Part shown: positions 1-10,001 of the stretch, one piece after another
Layout of the letters: every line of letters begins with the position of its first letter
How positions within the stretch are numbered: position 1 is the stretch's first letter
Source of the DNA: Phnomibacter ginsenosidimutans
GTDB taxonomy: Bacteria > Bacteroidota > Bacteroidia > Chitinophagales > Chitinophagaceae
NCBI RefSeq assembly: GCF_009740285.1
Contig: NZ_CP046566.1
Coordinates: 3,324,658-3,388,657, forward strand
Direction of reading: 5' to 3'
Length of the DNA: 64,000 nt
Translations under genes and position numbers: made by a program
The notes under the pieces: generated by a model
The model's database searches: none
Seen by the model: the letters and a program-made list of their open reading frames with translations, nothing else
What the model was told of the DNA's origin: nothing

Positions 1-467
1 GGAATAAATCCTTCCCAAATGCCCGATTGATCGAGGCGTACAAACAACTCGTGGCTATGTGCTTTCCATTGGTTGAAATCGCCCATCACACTTACAGAAG
101 ATGCATTGGGTGCCCACACTGCAAAGTAGTAACCATCGGTATCGAGCACTTGCATGGCATGTGCCCCAAACAAATCGTACCCACGGTACAAGGTACCCTG
201 ATGCAGGTTTTGCAAATCTTCGGGTGTAAAGCGGCTGTAGTTCCACACAGGTTTTGTGCTGTCTACAAAATGCTGGTCTTCGTATCGCAAGTGTATGGTG
301 GTTTTAGTGTTCTTTTTCTTTGGTGTTGCTTTTGCTTTTACAGCAGGAGCAGCATGTGGTTCATCTTTCAGCGTGGCTTTTGCCGGTGCCTTTTTGGCTT
401 TGGCTATGGGTTGCTTTTGAGCATGTGCAGCCACTTTTTGCGCAGGCTTTTTATGTTCGGCACACAT
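1..467 (-). CDS. glgB: 1,4-alpha-glucan branching enzyme, N-terminal part
   Basis: Partial gene that runs off the left edge; about 155 residues are visible. The enzyme makes alpha-1,6 branches in glycogen. The segment with YDLFGAH, FAVWAPNASSVSVMGDFNQW and GIWEGFI is the CBM48/N-terminal domain typical of GlgB; the catalytic GH13 domain lies outside the window. The start is the ATG at 467. The first ~50 residues are an unusual Lys/Ala-rich low-complexity extension ahead of the domain. It lies 55 bases downstream of the GT39-like gene on the same strand, so the two may be co-transcribed. Identification rests on the CBM48 region only. Confidence 0.85.
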   Translation of the reverse strand, partial: MCAEHKKPAQKVAAHAQKQPIAKAKKAPAKATLKDEPHAAPAVKAKATPKKKNTKTTIHLRYEDQHFVDSTKPVWNYSRFTPEDLQNLHQGTLYRGYDLFGAHAMQVLDTDGYYFAVWAPNASSVSVMGDFNQWKAHSHELFVRLDQSGIWEGFI

Positions 468-522
468 ATCAATCGTTTTTCTTTAAATGTAACACATAAG
501 GCAATGCCACAGCAGCATTCAC

Positions 523-2157
523 TCATTTACCCGACACTTTAGAACGAGCCTTTTGCAAATCTGCTTCGGTTACTTCGTACAACAGCACCACGTGCATGTA
601 ATGTCCGATTGGCTTTTTCAATTGTAGCAACCATTGCAATCCCCTTGCATTGAGCGGGTTGGCCACCGCTTCCAGCTCTACAGCAAACTTACCTGCAGCA
701 GGTGTAGTACCCGGTCTTTTGTATTCGGGATGTTTTTGCAAAAATGTTTGTAAGAAAGCCTCAGCCTGACAATAACTGACAGAAGAATCATACAGCTTTT
801 CATACACCTGCTCCTTGTGCCAAATGAGCTCGTTGGTGTACGAGAGCATATTGGGCCAGTACGACAACCAACTGAGTGCATAAAACAACAACAGCAATTG
901 CATCAATCGCTTTTTGGTAGTCCAAAAACGGTTGGCTGAAAAGCCCACCAAAAAATACAGGCCGGGCATCAACAGCATGGCATGCCGCATGCCTATCTGA
1001 AACGGATTGGTGAAACTGAGAATAGCGGCGTAGGCCACCAAAGGCAACCAGATGAATACATATTTGCGCCAATGCTGCACACTCAACAAATGTTTGCGCA
1101 GCAGCCATAGGGCGGCCACCAACAATGCCCAACAAGCCAGTGGCCACTTGTACACAAATACGTATGCGTAGTAGTACCACACGGGCCCTCTGGTAAAATA
1201 CTCACCGTTGAAGTACACACCGATGAATGAATTGATATCGTTGGCTCCGCCGCCCAGTTCTTCATTGAACTTCAGCAAATCGAAGCCACTTACATAATGA
1301 TACGGCAGTGGAACCGGCCAGGAGGAAAATGCTTGCAGCTTAGCCGCCAACTGCTGAAAGGCCGCACTTTTTTGTGGCAATTGCGACAGCGGAAAAAAGC
1401 TTCCTTCAAACAAATAGGCTACCTGAATGCAGAGCCAAATGCATAACAGCAATAAACCCCAACGCTGCCATGCTGGCCAACGGATGGCTGTTGTTTTTGC
1501 TGCAGGCGCCAGCCAAAAAGCCAGCATCAACATAGGCAGCAAATACACCATGGAAGCCTTGGCCAAAATGGCCAGCGATACGGCCATACACATCCTCACC
1601 CAATCTCGTTTTTCGGCTGATTGCCAATAGCGCCAGGCAAAGTAAAAGCTGGCCAGCAAGAGTGACGTACTGGGCAAATCGCTACCCACAATCATGCTGT
1701 AGCTAAATACCAGCGGGTCGTATAAATACAGCAGCAAAGGCAGTACCCATTTGTAGCTGCCCCACAACCGGTACAGCCACGCAAACAAAACGAAAGCCCC
1801 CAGCAATTGGTAGATGTACATGAACCACCGGCCAATTTGCAACAGCATAAATCCATGTGCGTCATCAACAGGCTGCAGCCATTTTTTAGCTACAATCGGC
1901 ACCAACGATGGAGCTACAATCGGCGTTTTAGAATCATCAACCGGCAGTATTCTTTCCTGATGGCCTTTTGCCCAACGAACGGCCCAACCATAGTAGCCAT
2001 ATTCATCGCAGGTAAAATCAATGCGGCTGACCATCCAGCCCGACAGCAAAAAGTGCAGCAGCAGTATACCGATGAGCAATCGCTTTTCGGGCACACTGAC
2101 CTGCTGCCAGGTAGCACTGCTACATAACGAACGACAAAAGGCAAAAAAGGCTTTCAT
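523..2157 (-). CDS. GT39/ArnT-like integral membrane glycosyltransferase
   Basis: A 544-residue protein with a short cytoplasmic N-terminus and about ten hydrophobic segments. After the first membrane helix comes an acidic loop (FTCDEYGYYGWAVRW) in the place where PMT/ArnT-type enzymes carry their catalytic Asp-Glu. Such enzymes move a sugar from a polyprenyl-phosphate donor to an acceptor on the outer face of the inner membrane. The family (dolichyl-phosphate-mannose mannosyltransferase-like) is inferred from this architecture; donor and acceptor are unknown. It sits between a small unknown gene (21 bases upstream) and glgB, probably in one operon. Confidence 0.6.
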   Translation of the reverse strand: MKAFFAFCRSLCSSATWQQVSVPEKRLLIGILLLHFLLSGWMVSRIDFTCDEYGYYGWAVRWAKGHQERILPVDDSKTPIVAPSLVPIVAKKWLQPVDDAHGFMLLQIGRWFMYIYQLLGAFVLFAWLYRLWGSYKWVLPLLLYLYDPLVFSYSMIVGSDLPSTSLLLASFYFAWRYWQSAEKRDWVRMCMAVSLAILAKASMVYLLPMLMLAFWLAPAAKTTAIRWPAWQRWGLLLLCIWLCIQVAYLFEGSFFPLSQLPQKSAAFQQLAAKLQAFSSWPVPLPYHYVSGFDLLKFNEELGGGANDINSFIGVYFNGEYFTRGPVWYYYAYVFVYKWPLACWALLVAALWLLRKHLLSVQHWRKYVFIWLPLVAYAAILSFTNPFQIGMRHAMLLMPGLYFLVGFSANRFWTTKKRLMQLLLLFYALSWLSYWPNMLSYTNELIWHKEQVYEKLYDSSVSYCQAEAFLQTFLQKHPEYKRPGTTPAAGKFAVELEAVANPLNARGLQWLLQLKKPIGHYMHVVLLYEVTEADLQKARSKVSGK

Positions 2158-2178
2158 GCCTTACAAAGATGCCCGCAA

Positions 2179-2553
2179 TCAGGCATCTACCAAAAACGTA
2201 CCGAGGTAAATGATTTCGCCTGTACCCCGCTTGTACAATTCAATGGCATCGAGGTACACATTTTCCATCACTTTACTTTGAAAATGCACTTCACCATTTT
2301 TATACAACACAAAAAAGAAGTCAGGCATTTTATCATCCAAAAAGCCATCGTGCAGTTTGGATGCGGGAAAGCGGAAATGAGCATCGCCATGTTCATCCAA
2401 TCCTGATTCGCCCAAATATTCATCATCTAAAAAGTCGCGGTCAAACAGGCGTACTTTATAGGCAGGTCCTTGTAGAGGAGCGTCCTGCCCCCGTGCAATA
2501 AATCGGGCATTTACTTCCAGGTTCATTTCGGCATTTAAGGCAAAGTCATTCAT
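2179..2553 (-). CDS. small acidic beta-rich protein of unknown function
   Basis: A 124-residue protein without signal peptide or membrane segment. It is rich in beta-type sequence and acidic residues, with FDRDFLDDEYLGESG near the middle followed by FRFP and PDFFFVLYKNG. The pattern recalls small C2-like or transthyretin-like beta sandwiches, but I do not recognise the family. It is the first gene of the minus-strand group that continues with the GT39-like gene (21 bases downstream) and glgB. Confidence 0.6.
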   Translation of the reverse strand: MNDFALNAEMNLEVNARFIARGQDAPLQGPAYKVRLFDRDFLDDEYLGESGLDEHGDAHFRFPASKLHDGFLDDKMPDFFFVLYKNGEVHFQSKVMENVYLDAIELYKRGTGEIIYLGTFLVDA

Positions 2554-2667
2554 GCAAACAATTTTAAAAAATGAGGCAGGAAAAATTAGGTCATAAAGTT
2601 CGGGAATCTATGCCCACCAGAATGCTGAGCGAAATCATACCCATAGGTACGGACAGTCACTGCTGCA

Positions 2668-2702
2668 AACAAAACCGCCACCTGCGTATGTGCAGGCGGC
2701 GG
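2668..2702 (-). terminator. rho-independent terminator after lepA
   Basis: An 11-bp stem with one G-T pair (2675-2685 with 2692-2702) around a 6-base loop, followed on the minus strand by a T-rich run. It lies 28 bases beyond the lepA stop. Confidence 0.75.
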
Positions 2703-2729
2703 GAAGTATTACTACAATAGAATAAAAGA

Positions 2730-4539
2730 TTAATCATCGAGTTTCAGTACAGCAAGGAAGGCTTCCTGTGGCACTTCTACGTTACCGATCTGGCGCATCC
2801 GCTTCTTACCTTCTTTCTGCTTTTCCAGCAGTTTACGCTTCCGGCTAATGTCGCCACCATAACACTTGGCGGTTACATCTTTTCGCATGGCGCTGATGTT
2901 TTCTCGGGCCACAATTTTGGCACCAATGGCGGCCTGAATGGCAATCTGGAATTGCTGACGAGGCAAGAGTTCTTTCAGTTTTTCGCAAAGCTTACGGCCA
3001 AACTCCCTGTGCACGGCCACGGTGAATAAGGGCACTCAATGCATCCACTTTATCACTGTTGAGCAGGATGTCCATTTTTACAATATCACTTTCGCGGTAG
3101 CCAATGGGATGGTAATCGAACGAAGCGTATCCACGGGTTTGACTCTTCAGTTTGTCGTAAAAGTCGAACACGATTTCGGTGAGCGGCATTTCGAAAATGA
3201 GCTCAACACGGGTAGGTGTAAGATAGCCCTGATTGATGAGCATGCCCCGCTTGCCAATGCACAAGGTCATGATATTGCCAATGTACTCGGGCTTGGTAAT
3301 GATTTGTGCTTTGATGAATGGCTCGTCTATTTTTTCAATTCGCACCACTTCGGGCATATCGGCCGGGTTGCTGATGGTAATGACTTCGCCCTTGGTAGTG
3401 GTAGCAATAAAACTTACGTTGGGTACGGTGGTAATTACTGTTTGGTTAAACTCCCGCTCCAGTCGCTCCTGAATAATTTCCATGTGCAGCATACCCAGGA
3501 AACCGCATCGGAAACCAAAGCCGAGGGCTTGTGAGGTTTCGAGTTCGAAGGTGAGAGAGGCATCGTTGAGCTGCAGTTTTTCCATGCAATCCCGCAGTTC
3601 TTCAAAGGCATCGGTTTCTACAGGGAAGATGCCCGCAAATACCATGGGCTTTACTTCTTCAAAACCTTTGATCATTTCCGCAGGGCGGCTGGCCAGGGTA
3701 ATGGTATCACCCACTTTTACTTCTTTGGCATTTTTAATACCGGTAATGATGTAGCCTACATCGCCGCAGTTGACTACCTGACGAGGTGCCAATCCCATTT
3801 TCAAAATGCCTACTTCGTCGGCTTCGTACTCGGTACCCACGGCAGCAAATTTTACTTTGTCGCCTTTTTTGAGTGTACCATTTACAATACGATAATATAC
3901 GATGATGCCACGGAAACTATTGAATACACTATCGAAGATGAGTGCCTGCAACGGCGCTTCGGGGTCGCCCACCGGTGCGGGTATGCGTTCTACAATGGCT
4001 TCCAATATTTCGGGCACACCCAAACCCGTACGGCCACTGGCACGAAGAATGTCTTCCCGCTTGCAGCCAATCAGGTCGATGATTTGGTCTTCTACTTCCT
4101 CCACCATGGCGCCATCCATATCGATCTTGTTGATGACGGGGATGATTTCGAGGTCGTTTTCTAATGCCAAATAGAGGTTGCTGATGGTTTGCGCCTGAAT
4201 ACCTTGGGCAGCATCCACCAGCAGCAGGGCGCCTTCGCAGGCAGCCAGTGCCCGGCTTACTTCGTAGCTAAAGTCTACGTGGCCGGGGGTATCAATGAGG
4301 TTGAGGGTAAATTTTTGGCCAGCCAATTCGGGCTTGCTGCCGGTATAGTTATAATCGAGCTGGATGGCGTGGCTCTTAATGGTGATGCCTTTTTCCCGCT
4401 CCAGGTCCATATCGTCCAGCACCTGATCCATCATTTGTCGTTCGCTGATGGTATTGGTGGTTTGCAACAGTCGGTCGGCCAGGGTGCTCTTACCATGGTC
4501 GATGTGGGCAATAATGCAAAAATTCCGTATCTCCTTCAT
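2730..4539 (-). CDS. lepA: translation elongation factor 4 (LepA), broken by a one-base insertion
   Basis: Ribosome-bound GTPase that back-translocates stalled ribosomes. Residues near the start ([16 protein letters not shown]) form the P-loop; DTPGHVDF and NKIDMD are the G3 and G4 motifs. The C-terminal domain contains [20 protein letters not shown], a LepA hallmark. The reading frame breaks at 3005-3007: the minus-strand GGG has one base too many, so the main frame ends at about residue 514 while the remaining ~90 residues continue in another frame. With one base removed the protein is 602 residues, the normal family length. Start ATG at 4539; a TATCTTTG box lies 16 bases upstream. The break is more likely a sequence error than a true pseudogene. 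Confidence 0.93.
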
Positions 4540-4555
4540 AATGCTTATAAGGCGG

Positions 4556-4563
4556 CAAAGATA
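4556..4563 (-). promoter_or_regulatory. Bacteroidota -7 box of lepA
   Basis: TATCTTTG matches the TAnnTTTG consensus exactly and predicts a leader of about ten bases. No clear -33 TTG at the expected distance. Confidence 0.45.
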
Positions 4564-4802
4564 GGCGGGCAAGGGGTTTGAAGCCGTTAATTGTTGAATG
4601 GCTTTTCAGCATTAGCATTAGCGGGTGGAGGCCAGCAAAAGCGGGCTGAGTTGGGTTATTTGTCCGACAGGAAGCCACAGCAAAGTAGAAATACTACTAC
4701 AAATGTGTAAATCATTGGGCCTTTATCTTTAGTTATTCTTACAGAGTGGAATGAGCCTGCTGGAGGTTTCGCATTTTACCCTTAAGCCAAATACCCATAG
4801 AA

Positions 4803-7151
4803 ATGAACGTGAAACCTGGATTTACTCAAAATACAGGCGGAAAACAAACCAGTAGTGTGATGTATCTGCAACAAGCAGTCAATAGTATTGATGATGGCCT
4901 TCTTGTATGCCAAGAAGACCTTACAGTTGTATATGCCAATAACAGCCTGTACAGAATTTTTGATTTGCACCCCGTACTGGTAGTACAACAATCCGTTGCC
5001 CAATTACTATTCAAAATTTCGAATACCGATTTATCAGCGTCTTTAACCCAGGCATTTGATGAACAATCCTCCTTTAGCATTGAGTTTGAATACCGCCAGT
5101 CGGGCACCTGGTACATTGCCGAAGTATTCCCTTTTGACAAGGGGCTTACCATAAGGCTGAGAGACGTAACGCCATACAGGGAAGCCCACGAAGAATTATT
5201 GAAATCAAGAAGATTGTATGCATTTATCAGTGAGGTAAATGAACTGATACTGCGGGCAAATACCGAAGAAGAAACCTATGCATCGCTGTGCGACATTGCT
5301 ATAGAAACTGGTGGCTTTATGATGGCGTGGATTGGCATGCCCGATCAAACAACCGGCAAGGTAGAACCAGCATTTAAAGCAGGCACAGGTACCGATTATC
5401 TTACTAGTATTAAAGGCATTGCACTGGCCGATGTGCCCGAAGGCAGAGGCCCATCTGGTACAGCCATGCGCAAGGGCATACCGGTATTTTGCAACGACAT
5501 TGCTACCGACCCCATGATGGCCATTTTTCGGGATGAAGGCCTCAAACGTGGCTTCCGCTCTTCCATTGCATTGCCGCTTACGGTTGACAACAAACCGATT
5601 GCTTTACTCAGTTTATACTCTGCATTGCCCAACTTTTTTGCCAATGAAGAAGTAACACTGCTGGTGCAGGTAAGTAAAAACATCAGCTATGCTTTGCAGG
5701 CTATTATCTCTGAGAAAAAACGCAAAGCGGCTGAAGGGCAGTTGTACAAAATTTCAAGGGCCATTGAGCAGAGTTCTGCTTCTGTGGTAATAACCGATGT
5801 AAATGGCAGTATCGAATATGTGAACCCAGCCTTTTGCAAACTCACCGGCTATACCGAAGCTGAAGCCATTGGACAAAACCCCAATATTTTAAAAACGGGC
5901 TACACCAAAGAAGATGAATACAAACAACTGTGGAATGATATTTCGCATTTGAAAGACTGGCATGGTGAGTTTAAAAACAAAACCAAATACGGCGAAGTGT
6001 ATTGGGAGTCGGCAACCATTTCTCCCATTACCAATAAGCAGGGTGAAATAACCCACTATGTAGCAGTAAAAGAAAACATTACCGAAAAGAAAAAACTGGA
6101 AGAAGAACAGCAGGCACTGGTAAACCTGATCGAAAACACCACAGCCTATGTAGCCATTGGCGATCTAGAGTTCAATTTGCAATATGCCAACCAGGCTACT
6201 AAAGATGTGCTGGGCCTTACCGAAACAGATATCAGCAATCACATCAGCATCGACGAATTCATTCCGGAAAGCATGGATGAAGCGTCGAGAATGGCTGTGA
6301 TTGAGCAATTGCAAAAAGACGGAAAATGGTCGGGTGAGTATCGCTTTAAATCTCGCCGTGGATTTGAAATAGTGGTGTGGATGGTAACCATTATGCACCG
6401 CCATAAAGATGGCTCGCCATCTCATTTTTCTGCCACAGCGGTAGACATTACTAAAGCAAAAGAAACCGAGCAGCAGCTGCGCCAACTGACAAATGAACTG
6501 CGGGAACTTTCCATTCACCTGCAAGACCTGAGCGAAATTGAAAAGAAAGAAATAGCCCGGGATATACATGATGAAATGGGACAGCAGCTTACCGCTTTGA
6601 AGTTTGATGCCAAATGGTTGAAACGCCACATGGAAGACATGCCGCCAGAAGTAGAAGAACGTTTGGATGCATTGATTGAAAATGTAAACGAATTGTCGTC
6701 TTCATTCCGGCGCATTCATAGCTCATTGCATCCGAATATTCTGGAAGATTTGGGATTGCAAGGTTCTCTCGAATGGCTGGTGAGCAACTTCACCCACAAA
6801 ACCAATATTTCTGTTCAATTTGATTGCTACATAGAGCCGCACATTTTTCCTGCTGAAATCAATCTGATTGTGTACCGCGTAGCTCAGGAATGCCTGACCA
6901 ACATTGTACGCTATGCACAAGCCAATAAAGTGCACATAGTGCTGCTTGTAAACGACAACCAGGTAGAGCTGCGCATTTCTGATGATGGCGTCGGCTTCAA
7001 TTATCAGCAGGTAGACACCAGGCTGCACCACGGATTGCTGGGTATGCGAGAACGACTCAATGCAGCCAATGGTCATTTGAACATTGCCACGGCGCCAGGC
7101 CTGGGCACCACTGTAGAAGCAAAAATTCCATTGACAATTACGACAAATTAG
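4803..7151 (+). CDS. PAS/GAF sensor histidine kinase (NarL-class, HisKA_3)
   Basis: A 782-residue soluble sensor kinase without membrane segments. Order: PAS-like region (about 20-135), GAF domain (about 150-300, with GPSGTAMRKGIPVFCNDIA), two PAS domains (about 320-435 and 440-560; first with GYTEAEAIGQNPNILK), then the HisKA_3 dimerisation box EIARDIHDEMGQQLTALKFD with the probable phospho-acceptor His589, and a HATPase_c domain with RISDDGVGF and HHGLLGMRERL. This class usually partners a LuxR/NarL-type response regulator; none is adjacent, so it is an orphan here. Divergent from lepA. Confidence 0.93.
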   Translation: MNVKPGFTQNTGGKQTSSVMYLQQAVNSIDDGLLVCQEDLTVVYANNSLYRIFDLHPVLVVQQSVAQLLFKISNTDLSASLTQAFDEQSSFSIEFEYRQSGTWYIAEVFPFDKGLTIRLRDVTPYREAHEELLKSRRLYAFISEVNELILRANTEEETYASLCDIAIETGGFMMAWIGMPDQTTGKVEPAFKAGTGTDYLTSIKGIALADVPEGRGPSGTAMRKGIPVFCNDIATDPMMAIFRDEGLKRGFRSSIALPLTVDNKPIALLSLYSALPNFFANEEVTLLVQVSKNISYALQAIISEKKRKAAEGQLYKISRAIEQSSASVVITDVNGSIEYVNPAFCKLTGYTEAEAIGQNPNILKTGYTKEDEYKQLWNDISHLKDWHGEFKNKTKYGEVYWESATISPITNKQGEITHYVAVKENITEKKKLEEEQQALVNLIENTTAYVAIGDLEFNLQYANQATKDVLGLTETDISNHISIDEFIPESMDEASRMAVIEQLQKDGKWSGEYRFKSRRGFEIVVWMVTIMHRHKDGSPSHFSATAVDITKAKETEQQLRQLTNELRELSIHLQDLSEIEKKEIARDIHDEMGQQLTALKFDAKWLKRHMEDMPPEVEERLDALIENVNELSSSFRRIHSSLHPNILEDLGLQGSLEWLVSNFTHKTNISVQFDCYIEPHIFPAEINLIVYRVAQECLTNIVRYAQANKVHIVLLVNDNQVELRISDDGVGFNYQQVDTRLHHGLLGMRERLNAANGHLNIATAPGLGTTVEAKIPLTITTN

Positions 7152-7152
7152 A

Positions 7153-7183
7153 TTGGCCACTAATGCAGCGGCAAATACCTTCG
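7153..7183 (+). promoter_or_regulatory. probable promoter of the acyl-CoA-binding protein gene
   Basis: TTG at 7153-7155, a 20-base spacer and TACCTTCG at 7176-7183, one mismatch from TAnnTTTG. It overlaps the end of the kinase gene and predicts a short leader. Confidence 0.4.
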
Positions 7184-7204
7184 CAGCATATCTAAACTCA
7201 TAAT

Positions 7205-7462
7205 ATGGATTTGAAAGCGCAATTTGAAGCAGCCGTAGCCGATAGTAAGGAACTCAGCAGCCGTCCTTCTAACGACATATTGCTGAAACTGTACAGCCTT
7301 TACAAACAAGCGGTTGATGGCGATGCTCCTGCCGAAGGACCTACCGGTATGTTTGATATTGTAGGCAAAGCCAAACACAATGCATGGGCTGCTCTTAAAG
7401 GCAAAAGCAGCGAAGAAAGCATGCAAGCTTATATAGACTTGATAAAGGAATTGAAAGGCTAA
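7205..7462 (+). CDS. acyl-CoA-binding protein
   Basis: An 85-residue four-helix protein of the ACBP family that binds long-chain acyl-CoA esters in the cytoplasm. Family signs are ILLKLYSLYKQAVDGD in the helix 2 region, GMFDIVGKAKHNAWAALKGKS (the K-x-x-A-W segment) and YIDLIKEL at the end; length is typical. Its stop lies 10 bases from the end of the convergent sirtuin gene. Confidence 0.95.
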   Translation: MDLKAQFEAAVADSKELSSRPSNDILLKLYSLYKQAVDGDAPAEGPTGMFDIVGKAKHNAWAALKGKSSEESMQAYIDLIKELKG

Positions 7463-7471
7463 TTAGCTTCT

Positions 7472-8171
7472 TTAGATTAGCGCCTGCAGCTGTTGGGTTA
7501 ATTGTACAATGCCCACGGTTGCAGGCGCTTCTATTTGTACCAAATTACTGAGGCCACTAACTGCTGGCAGCTTTTTATCTACCACAAAAGTGGGTATGCC
7601 TGCCTGCGTATAATGCAACAACCCCGCAGCAGGATATACTTTGCAGTGATGTTCCCATTACCGCAAACACATCAGCCATGGATGTAATATCGGCAGCAAG
7701 TTCAATCATGGGTACCGCTTCGCCAAACCATACAATGTGTGGCCGCAGCTGCGCACCATCTTCAGCGCTGTCACCGAGTTGTATATCGCCAGTGATTGGG
7801 GATATCAATTCGCTATCTCTTTCGCTGCGCATTTTTAAAATTTCGCCATGCAGGTGTACTACACGGCTACTACCCGCCCGTTCGTGCAGGTCATCAATGT
7901 TTTGAGTAATGATGGTCACATCAAACCAATCTTCTAAAGCCACCAATCCAACATGTGCCGCATTGGGCTGAGCCTTCACCACTTCGGCCCGGCGATAATT
8001 GTAGAAGTCGAGTACCAGCTGCGGATTTTTGCGCCACGCATTGGGTGTGGCTACATCTTCAATATCATAACCGTTCCACAAGCCATCTTCGCTGTCGCGA
8101 AAAGTTTTGAGGCCACTTTCTGCACTTATACCAGCACCGGTTAATACTACGAGCTTCTTCTTATCGTTCAT
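7472..8171 (-). CDS. NAD-dependent protein deacylase (sirtuin), frameshifted near the C-terminus
   Basis: CobB-type sirtuin that removes acyl groups from lysine using NAD. Visible are VVLTGAGISAESGL (NAD binding), TQNIDDLHERAG and VVHLHGE (catalytic His region). The short bacterial form lacks the zinc cysteines. After MGTSLQ the frame is lost: 7640-7642 carries one T too many on the plus strand. Removing it restores VYPAAGLLHYTQAGIPTF and a further ~50 residues to a stop at 7472, giving 232 residues, the normal length. A TAACTTTG box sits four bases before the ATG, so the mRNA is probably leaderless. Confidence 0.9.
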
Positions 8172-8175
8172 GCAG

Positions 8176-8183
8176 CAAAGTTA
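8176..8183 (-). promoter_or_regulatory. -7 box directly before the sirtuin start
   Basis: Perfect TAACTTTG separated from the ATG by only four bases (CTGC). Implies transcription starts at or next to the start codon. Confidence 0.45.
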
Positions 8184-8250
8184 ATCGCAGCCATTCCAAA
8201 AAAACTTAGAACCTGCGTATGGAAAATCATGAAAACTGCATCCGCTACAC

Positions 8251-8900
8251 ATGAAATCACTGCTGCTACCTGCTGCGTTGCTGTTACTGTTGGCCTGCCA
8301 GTATGAGCCGGCCAAATCTGATACCGCATCCCTGAAAAAACCAACCAACGAGGACAATGAAACGCTGTGGATTCAGCAAATACAAACACATCGCTTTCAG
8401 CAAAAAGAGATAGCCTGCGGGCCATATTACCACAATGGCTGCGCAGCAAAAATTTCAATACCACAGAAGTCATCATTGCCGACCTGAGCATGCATAGTGG
8501 TCTGCCCCGTATGGTGTTGATGGATGTACTAACCGGTAAAGTATTGGACAGCGGCATGGTGGCTCATGGTGCCGGTGGCGATGCATTCGCGGCCACAGCC
8601 CGGTTTAGCAATGTGCCCAACAGCTACTGCAGCAGTTTGGGGCGGTACCGCATAGGCGGTTCGTACAAAGGCAATTTTGGAAAAGCCTACAAACTACATG
8701 GGCTGGATGCCAGCAATAGCAACGCCTTTGAACGATTGGTGGTGTTGCATGCCTATGACTGTGTGCCCGATACCATTCCATATCCTGATATGATTTGCAA
8801 CAGCCTCGGATGCCCCATGATATCCTATGCTTTCCTCAACCGGCTGAGCAAAAAAATAGCAGCATCAGACAAGCCAATGCTGCTATGGATTATCAACTAA
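8251..8900 (+). CDS. murein L,D-transpeptidase-like lipoprotein (YkuD_2 family), frameshifted
   Basis: The N-terminus (MKSLLLPAALLLLLAC) is a lipoprotein signal with Cys16. The C-terminal domain, in another frame, has the YkuD_2 signature: YKLHGLDASNSNAF, VLHAYDCVPD and ICNSLGCPMISY, with the presumed catalytic Cys in SLGCPM. Members are thought to make or edit 3-3 peptidoglycan cross-links. The two halves are joined if one base is missing between about 8361 and 8420; the corrected protein is about 216 residues. The exact join is uncertain because the linker is not conserved. Confidence 0.82.
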
Positions 8901-8911
8901 CGACCATACCA

Positions 8912-9811
8912 CTATGAAGACTGTTTTACAACAGATGTTGCTGCTCTCCTTTTGCGTATCCAAAATATTAAACCGGCAACTACTAACCACAATGGCCAGA
9001 GCGTAAGCAACACAATGCTGAGTTCAACAATGCCGCTGCCACCTTTGCCCAAGGCATCGAGCATGCGGGTAAATACACCGGGTTCATTGTAGCCATTGGG
9101 TGTTTCAATGGGCTGATAATACGTGAGAGTAATGGTGCTCACCGCCGCTTGTGCCTGCATGTTTTTGATGTTGTACGTAGCACTTTCTATCTCTTCCGTA
9201 ATCGAATTAATTTGCTCCTGCACTTGTAAAATGTCTTCCATTTTATTCGCCTGTTTCAACAGCTCCATGTAGCGGGCACGTGTTTGCCGCTTGGCTTCTA
9301 AGCGGCCCTGCACATCCACAATGGCATTGGTTACATCTTCGCTGTTGGTTTTCTTTTCCCGCACATCACCCTTGAGCGATGTGATGGCTTGCATGAGTGC
9401 ATCAAACTTTGCCACAGGCACTTTGATGGTCATTACATTTTGACGGCGGTAGTCCGATTGTGTTTCCTGATCACTATCCAGCCAGGCGCCATTGCTCTTT
9501 ACAACGCCATACAGCTGTGCACTGAATGATTTGAAGTCAGCACATTCCATTTCTATTTGTGCGTTGCGAATAATTTGCCGATTGAACGGTGCAGGCGGAA
9601 TGGCGTTGCCACTGTTGAGCACTTGTTCTTCTTCGGGTGCTGGAGGAGCTGGTGCTGCAGCAGAATCTACAGCTGCGGCAGTATAATCAATCTTGTTTTG
9701 TTGTCCTTCTGCCAGTTGAACATCGGCAGTAGTAGCAGTTTCCTGATTGGCGCCGGTACTACAGGCTACAGCAAGGGTAGCCAGCAGCATGATTACATGC
9801 AATGGTTTCAT
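8912..9811 (-). CDS. DUF4349 lipoprotein with coiled coil and C-terminal membrane helix
   Basis: A 299-residue protein. The ATG at 9811 is chosen because it begins a lipoprotein signal (MKPLHVIMLLATLAVAC). An Ala/Pro-rich stretch follows (about 45-70), then the DUF4349 domain with IIRNAQIEMEC, KVPVAKFDALMQAI and a coiled coil near EDILQVQEQINSITEEIES. One membrane helix (LTLWPLWLVVAGLIFWI) is followed by a basic tail. Family function is unknown; the layout suggests an envelope-anchored protein. Its stop lies 12 bases from the end of the convergent transpeptidase gene. Confidence 0.85.
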   Translation of the reverse strand: MKPLHVIMLLATLAVACSTGANQETATTADVQLAEGQQNKIDYTAAAVDSAAAPAPPAPEEEQVLNSGNAIPPAPFNRQIIRNAQIEMECADFKSFSAQLYGVVKSNGAWLDSDQETQSDYRRQNVMTIKVPVAKFDALMQAITSLKGDVREKKTNSEDVTNAIVDVQGRLEAKRQTRARYMELLKQANKMEDILQVQEQINSITEEIESATYNIKNMQAQAAVSTITLTYYQPIETPNGYNEPGVFTRMLDALGKGGSGIVELSIVLLTLWPLWLVVAGLIFWIRKRRAATSVVKQSS

Positions 9812-9944
9812 ACGGTTGGTTTTTAGCAATGAGATGAATAAGACTATCTGTTTACACAAATAGCCATAGGTGGTGGTGTTGCATGCATGCTACAACCCAT
9901 AATTCGCATCCACTAACTGATGTAACCACTGGCATACGTTAATA

Positions 9945-9978
9945 CAAACAAAAACCGCATTTCTTTCGAAATGCGGTT
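9945..9978 (-). terminator. terminator after the EVE gene
   Basis: Perfect 11-bp stem (9953-9963 with 9968-9978) around TTTC, followed on the minus strand by a T-rich run; 23 bases beyond the EVE stop. Confidence 0.8.
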
Positions 9979-10001
9979 GCATAAATAGCTGTTCGTGTTG
10001 T

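Noticed and set aside
2990-3035. Programmed ribosomal frameshift in lepA
   Set aside because: No slippery heptamer with downstream structure; frameshifting is not known for lepA; similar breaks occur in many unrelated genes here.
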